This document shows positions 61,601-64,000 of a stretch of 64,000 bases of DNA, in pieces; position 1 is the first letter of the stretch, and each line of letters opens with the position of its first letter. Origin of the DNA: Perca fluviatilis (taxonomy: Eukaryota; Chordata; Actinopteri; Perciformes; Percidae); assembly GCF_010015445.1 (NCBI RefSeq), contig NC_053134.1:15618129-15682128 (forward strand), given 5' to 3'. The notes under the pieces were generated by a model that was given only the letters and a program-made list of their open reading frames with translations, was not told where the DNA came from and did no database searches. Made by a program: the position numbers and the translations under genes.

Positions 61601-64000
61601 GAGCTTCTGCACGCAAAAGTCACCAGACTGTTTCCTAAACATAGCCATACTGAGAAATAGAGAGAGTTTTGTTGAGCAGATAGGCTTAATTAGCTTTGTA
61701 TCAACTAAGTTGGCAATGGCTTGAATGTAACGGACGTACATTAATATAAAATAGTTGCGCACTATAGCTTTAAGTTCAGTGTCGCACCCTTTATTTGACC
61801 AAGGAGATTTAAGATCCCAAAACTAAAACCAAACAAAAAAAGAATCCTCACCATCTCTTGGGTAGTAGATGACCTTGGTGAGGCTGTATGGTCCGTCTCC
61901 TTTGACATTAAACGACTTGATCTTCACCTGAAACTCCCTGACCTGGAAATCTTCATCAGTGGGAATGAAGTAGGAGTCCCTGTGAACGTAACGCCTCGTT
62001 TCGGGGTCCGAAATGGTCTCGTACCACCAGTCGTAAGCATCGTGAGGCTTAAATGCCACAATGTAGCCAAACTTTTTTCCGTAGAAATACCACGGCTGCA
62101 CGGGCTAAAGGGTCAAGAGTGGTAAAGTAAAAAAAAAAAAACATCTCTTAGATTTCGGTAACATAGGAATGTTTGCAGGTATTTTTGGTACATGATACAA
62201 TGACATTAGGGGTTACTAACATTCCACGTGATGACGATCTCGCCATTTCTACCTCCATAACCCGCCACATCAGTGGGAGAAATAACTGGAGCTGAGAAGA
62301 AAAAAGGTTATTAAGGTTGTCGTTTTTTGAACCCCACTCCTGACCTGTTCTGACTGAAATATATGTCAAATATTAGTATTCTTTCCTTACGAGCATCCCA
62401 GGTTTTTATCTTGAGGGAGGGGATGCTGGCCTCTCCGGAGCCGTACTCATTGGTGGCGATGATCCTGAACTGATATTCCATCCAGGCGTACAGGTCTGTC
62501 ACTTCTGCCCTGTCCGCGTTGCCGTCAAGAAAGGTTGGACCTGAAGAAGACACAAATAACAAGTCAAATTCAATTGTGCTTAAGGATTGTGTTTCATTTA
62601 CTGTCTCTTGTTTCGGTGCAAGTAGATTTCACTTGCAGGTTGAAGCAATCCGATCAGAAAAGGTCAGAATGCTGGATTCAGAGGGAGTTGCCCCCCTAGC
62701 TGGCAGTGCGCAGTACTCACTGGTGCTGGCATCCTTCCAGTCATCTTCATTCAGGGCCCAGAAGTGTCTGGTTTGAATGGTGTAGGAGAGAATGGGGCTG
62801 TTGTGCTCGGCTCCTTTAGTCCACAACAGCTTCACCCACGTGTCCCCAATCTCCTCCACCCGGATCACACCGGGAGGCCCAGGAACACCTGGATCAGGGA
62901 GGAAAGGCACATGGAAAGAAGTTTCATATTGTGATGGTCTGCTCAGTAGGGCTGTCCTCAACTAAAGATATCTTAGTCGACTAACACTTATTTGATTTTG
63001 TCGACTAATCCATTAGTTGATTTTCTGTACAACTGAGTTTCTCCACAAAGACTTTTAATCTTTTGTTTACCAGAGATCTGCTTATATGTTTCTTGGAAAT
63101 AATTCATTAAGGATGGAAAAAGCATAAAAAATGACTAATCGACTAAAGAAATCTCAGTCGAATGAGACCAAAACGACCAATTAGTCAACTAATCGACTAA
63201 GAGGGGGCAGACCTACTGCTCAGCTTGTTCTTCTATTGTACACTTGCTCAGCATATCAATCAAACAACTAAGATGTCATTAAAAATAAGCTTTTATAATC
63301 ATTTGAGGCAAAGCATGCTGGGACTGACCTACAACCTTGAGGTCAGCGTATGCAGTATCGCTGTCCACCACTGTCTGAGCCGTGCAGTGATAGCGACCTT
63401 CGTGCCAAATCTGGACATTCTTTATTCTCAGGTCACCGCTGCCATCTTCACTCTGAACACCAGGAAGATTACAGAGGAAGGGAGTGAGGGCAGAGCTGTA
63501 TATCTGTCATTAGCTGACAATCCCGTGAGGCTAGAATGAACCATCACCCTACCATATCGCGCTCGTAGTGTTGCCACTCCGAGTCAAAGTCGATGACCCT
63601 GAAGTCTATGGACCAGATGAATGTGATGTCCAGCATGGGGTCGTATGAAGCGGCACACCTAAGAATCACCTCATCCCCAACCTTCACCTCAGTGTCTTCA
63701 GGTGGTTCTGTGATGCTGGTAGCCTCTGGGGAAAAAGAGAAACAAGAAAACTGTAAATGTTTTTCTGTATTTGAATATGTACACACAAATATGCAAATGT
63801 TCACGGACCTGTAATGGTGAGATAGCCCGAGCTGTTGGCCTTTCCTTTGTCATTCTCAGCAAAGCAGGTGTACACGCCCTCATCATTGGTGGTGGCGTTG
63901 AGGATCTCCAGACTCCCATCAAACATGATGGAAATGCTGAAAATGAGTACAGTTATTTAAGGAACACGCTGACTTATTGGGAATTTAGCTTATTCACCGT
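58600..64000 (-). CDS. cntn1: Contactin-1-like neural cell adhesion molecule, 3' half (multi-exon, partial)
   Basis: GPI-anchored Ig/fibronectin adhesion protein of neurons and glia. Joining 63998-64000, 63809-63936, 63553-63725, 63329-63452, 62721-62888, 62391-62540, 62221-62291, 61852-62104, 61230-61351, 59227-59416, 59008-59129, 58763-58919 and 58600-58682 (minus strand) gives about 580 residues with no stop and consistent phases; every junction is GT/AG. Domain order is end of Ig5 (YTCFAEN), Ig6 (ILRCAASYDP, YHCTAQT), FN1 (VPGPPGVIRV, WMEYQFRIIATN), FN2 (FGYIVAFKP, NVKGDGPYSL), FN3 (RLENMLPDSHYLIEVRAFN), FN4 (Trp/Tyr-rich) and a hydrophobic C-terminus typical of a GPI signal. Most domains are encoded by two exons, as known for contactins. 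The motifs VIDF, WMEY and KGDGPYSL, as I recall them, favour contactin-1 over other contactins. I cannot separate the teleost a and b copies. The 5' half lies beyond the window. Confidence 0.9.
58763..58919 (-). CDS. cntn1: Contactin exon: second half of FN4
   Basis: Encodes VMFRKTGYYYGKVYVTGWHF, then MDFPMPQFGDYELMVRGRYE and GGDGPIRKISIK. The YELMVRGRYEGGDG stretch is the F-G hairpin of the last FN3 repeat. Acceptor GATTTCAAG, donor GTAAGG. Confidence 0.92.
59008..59129 (-). CDS. cntn1: Contactin exon: first half of FN4
   Basis: Encodes PPEPPRMWRYVTWTGQWLYV, then WWDHIQYDWFGNISFPLYYK. Eleven of about 40 residues are Trp or Tyr, which is unusually aromatic for an FN3 domain. Acceptor GTCTACAG and donor GTGGGT fit, and the phases agree on both sides. 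Confidence 0.9.
59227..59416 (-). CDS. cntn1: Contactin exon: remainder of FN3
   Basis: Encodes VKYWRKYDDPEPGANRIFVS, then NQTRLENMLPDSHYLIEVRA and FNGAGLGPPGEHCEMFTKRP. The LENMLPDxxYxIEV motif is the classic E-F strand of a contactin FN3 domain. Acceptor CTAACCAG, donor GTAAGA. Confidence 0.92.
59644..60706. mobile_element. Tc1/mariner-like non-autonomous element, middle of the nest
   Basis: Terminal inverted repeats start CAGTATCTCACAAAAGTGAG and are flanked by TA dinucleotides (59642-59643 and 60707-60708), the mariner target duplication. A second inverted pair lies at about 59707-59760 and 60040-60095 (AAAATAACTCAA and its complement). The element carries no transposase and is itself interrupted by a solo LTR at 60105. 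Confidence 0.8.
60105..60560 (+). mobile_element. Solo LTR, innermost insertion of the nest
   Basis: A 456-bp segment that starts TGATA, ends TATCA (TG...CA) and is flanked by a perfect 5-bp duplication, acaag, at 60100-60104 and 60561-60565. A polyadenylation-type AATAAA lies near 60473. Removing it restores a continuous mariner-like element. This is the signature of an LTR retroelement reduced to one LTR by recombination. The family is not identified. Confidence 0.75.
61230..61351 (-). CDS. cntn1: Contactin exon: start of FN3
   Basis: Encodes PVESPTDVYARPVSSTEALV, then WWLPVVDTGTGLQQYIEGYQ. The exon is 122 bp, with acceptor ACTTCTCCAG and donor GTACAG. Next comes the longest intron of the window (59417-61229), which is filled by nested mobile elements. 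Confidence 0.9.
61399..61780. mobile_element. Miniature inverted-repeat element in contactin intron
   Basis: The ends are inverted copies of each other: actgaactttaaagatatag at the left and, on the minus strand, a near-identical sequence starting cactgaacttaaagctatag at the right. About 380 bp with no coding potential. The target duplication is not clear, so the superfamily is left open. Confidence 0.55.
61852..62104 (-). CDS. cntn1: Contactin exon: remainder of FN2
   Basis: A 253-bp exon encoding FGYIVAFKPHDAYDWW, RYVHRDSYFIPTDEDFQV and VKIKSFNVKGDGPYSL. These match the conserved contactin-1 FN2 core. Acceptor CCCTTTAG, donor GTGAGG. It ends with one base of a Val codon. Confidence 0.93.
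62221..62291 (-). CDS. cntn1: Contactin exon: start of FN2
   Basis: A 71-bp exon encoding PVISPTDVAGYGGRNGEIVI then TWN. The Gly-rich turn followed by an ITW core is the usual contactin FN2 start. Acceptor TTCTTCTCAG; donor GTTAGT is slightly non-consensus but in phase 0 with the next exon. Confidence 0.9.
62391..62540 (-). CDS. cntn1: Contactin exon: second half of FN1
   Basis: Encodes ADRAEVTDLYAWMEYQFRII, then ATNEYGSGEASIPSLKIKT. This is the E, F and G strand half of FN1, with the WMEYxFR core shared with contactin-1. Acceptor TCTTCTTCAG, donor GTAAGG. Confidence 0.92.
62721..62888 (-). CDS. cntn1: Contactin exon: first half of FN1
   Basis: Encodes VPGPPGVIRVEEIGDTWVKL, then LWTKGAEHNSPILSYTIQTR and DDWKDAST. 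The Pro-Gly-rich Ig6-FN1 hinge and the B and C strand tryptophans of an FN3 fold are visible. Acceptor CCTGATCCAG, donor GTGAGT. Confidence 0.92.
62947..63215. mobile_element. hAT-like miniature inverted-repeat element in contactin intron
   Basis: A 269-bp element with imperfect terminal inverted repeats (TAGGGCTGTCC at the left, the reverse complement of TAGGTCTGCCC at the right) and internal 'TTAGTCGACTAA'-type motifs. It is flanked by a perfect 8-bp direct repeat, ctgctcag, at 62939-62946 and 63216-63223. An 8-bp target duplication is characteristic of hAT transposons. No coding capacity. Confidence 0.85.
63329..63452 (-). CDS. cntn1: Contactin exon: C-terminal half of Ig6
   Basis: Encodes SEDGSGDLRIKNVQIWHEG then RYHCTAQTVVDSDTAYADLK, giving the second Ig6 cysteine. 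Acceptor GGTGTTCAG and donor GTCAGT flank it. It ends with one base of a Gly codon completed in the next exon. Confidence 0.9.
63553..63725 (-). CDS. cntn1: Contactin exon: N-terminal half of Ig6
   Basis: Encodes TEPPEDTEVKVGDEVILRC followed by AASYDPMLDITFIWS and a VIDF motif; the first Ig6 cysteine lies in ILRCAA. Acceptor TTTTTCCCCAG is to the right and donor GTAGGG to the left. It enters in split phase (G|AG gives Glu) and leaves in phase 0. Confidence 0.9.
63809..63936 (-). CDS. cntn1: Contactin exon: C-terminal half of Ig5
   Basis: Encodes DGSLEILNATTNDEGVYTC and FAENDKGKAN, the E-to-G strand part of an I-set Ig domain with the DxGxYxC signature. Acceptor TTTTCAG ends at 63937 and donor GTCCGTG begins at 63808. 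The exon has one base of a split codon at each end. Confidence 0.88.
63998..64000 (-). CDS. cntn1: Contactin exon (last 3 bases only, Ig5)
   Basis: A donor GTGAATAAG on the minus strand starts at 63997. The two exon bases before it plus the first base of the next exon complete an Arg codon (CGC), matching the Ser-Arg-Ile context remembered for contactin-1 Ig5. The implied intron 63937-63997 is only 61 nt. Confidence 0.6.

Noticed and set aside
63225..63539. Plus-strand ORF of 104 codons
   Set aside because: It is the antisense shadow of the contactin Ig6 exon at 63329-63452.

Overview
The window looks like nuclear DNA of a ray-finned fish, most likely a percomorph teleost. The evidence is one vertebrate gene with compact introns and clean GT/AG junctions, plus many degraded transposons of fish type (Tc1/mariner, hAT-like miniature elements, L2-like and other non-LTR retrotransposons, a solo LTR) and simple repeats. 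There is no operon structure and nothing bacterial.

Layout. 1-20.2 kb is intergenic sequence built from dead mobile elements: a 426-bp hAT-like element with a perfect 8-bp target duplication (507-932); a second miniature element (4073-4594); a non-LTR retrotransposon on the minus strand split into two pieces (10.24-11.4 kb and 6.13-6.93 kb) by a composite insertion of CpG-rich repeats and nested DNA transposons, one carrying a RecQ-type helicase remnant; a plus-strand retrotransposon (12.9-16.5 kb) interrupted by a full-length but dead Tc1 element (14690-16318); and an L2-like fragment (16.5-17.3 kb).

20.19-55.69 kb is a giant AT-rich tandem array of about 35.5 kb. Its basic unit is 36 bp, with a shortened 25-bp form. 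The unit has no stop codon in any plus-strand frame and a stop in every minus-strand frame. This explains the many long plus-strand ORFs, which I regard as non-coding. Large blocks of units were duplicated repeatedly, carrying along two passengers: a hAT-like element (four copies, 20.9-30.9 kb) and a retrotransposon 3' tail ending in CATT repeats (four copies, 34.7-48.6 kb). Several stretches carry dense single-base indels that look like unpolished consensus.

55.7-64 kb holds the only convincing gene, on the minus strand: the 3' half of a contactin, closest to contactin-1. Twelve complete exon segments plus three bases of a thirteenth encode about 580 residues: the end of Ig5, Ig6, four fibronectin type III domains and a C-terminal GPI-anchor signal. 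All exon phases agree. Its introns hold a three-deep nest of mobile elements (59.6-61.1 kb) and two other miniature elements. The giant array starts about 2.9 kb beyond the stop codon of this gene.
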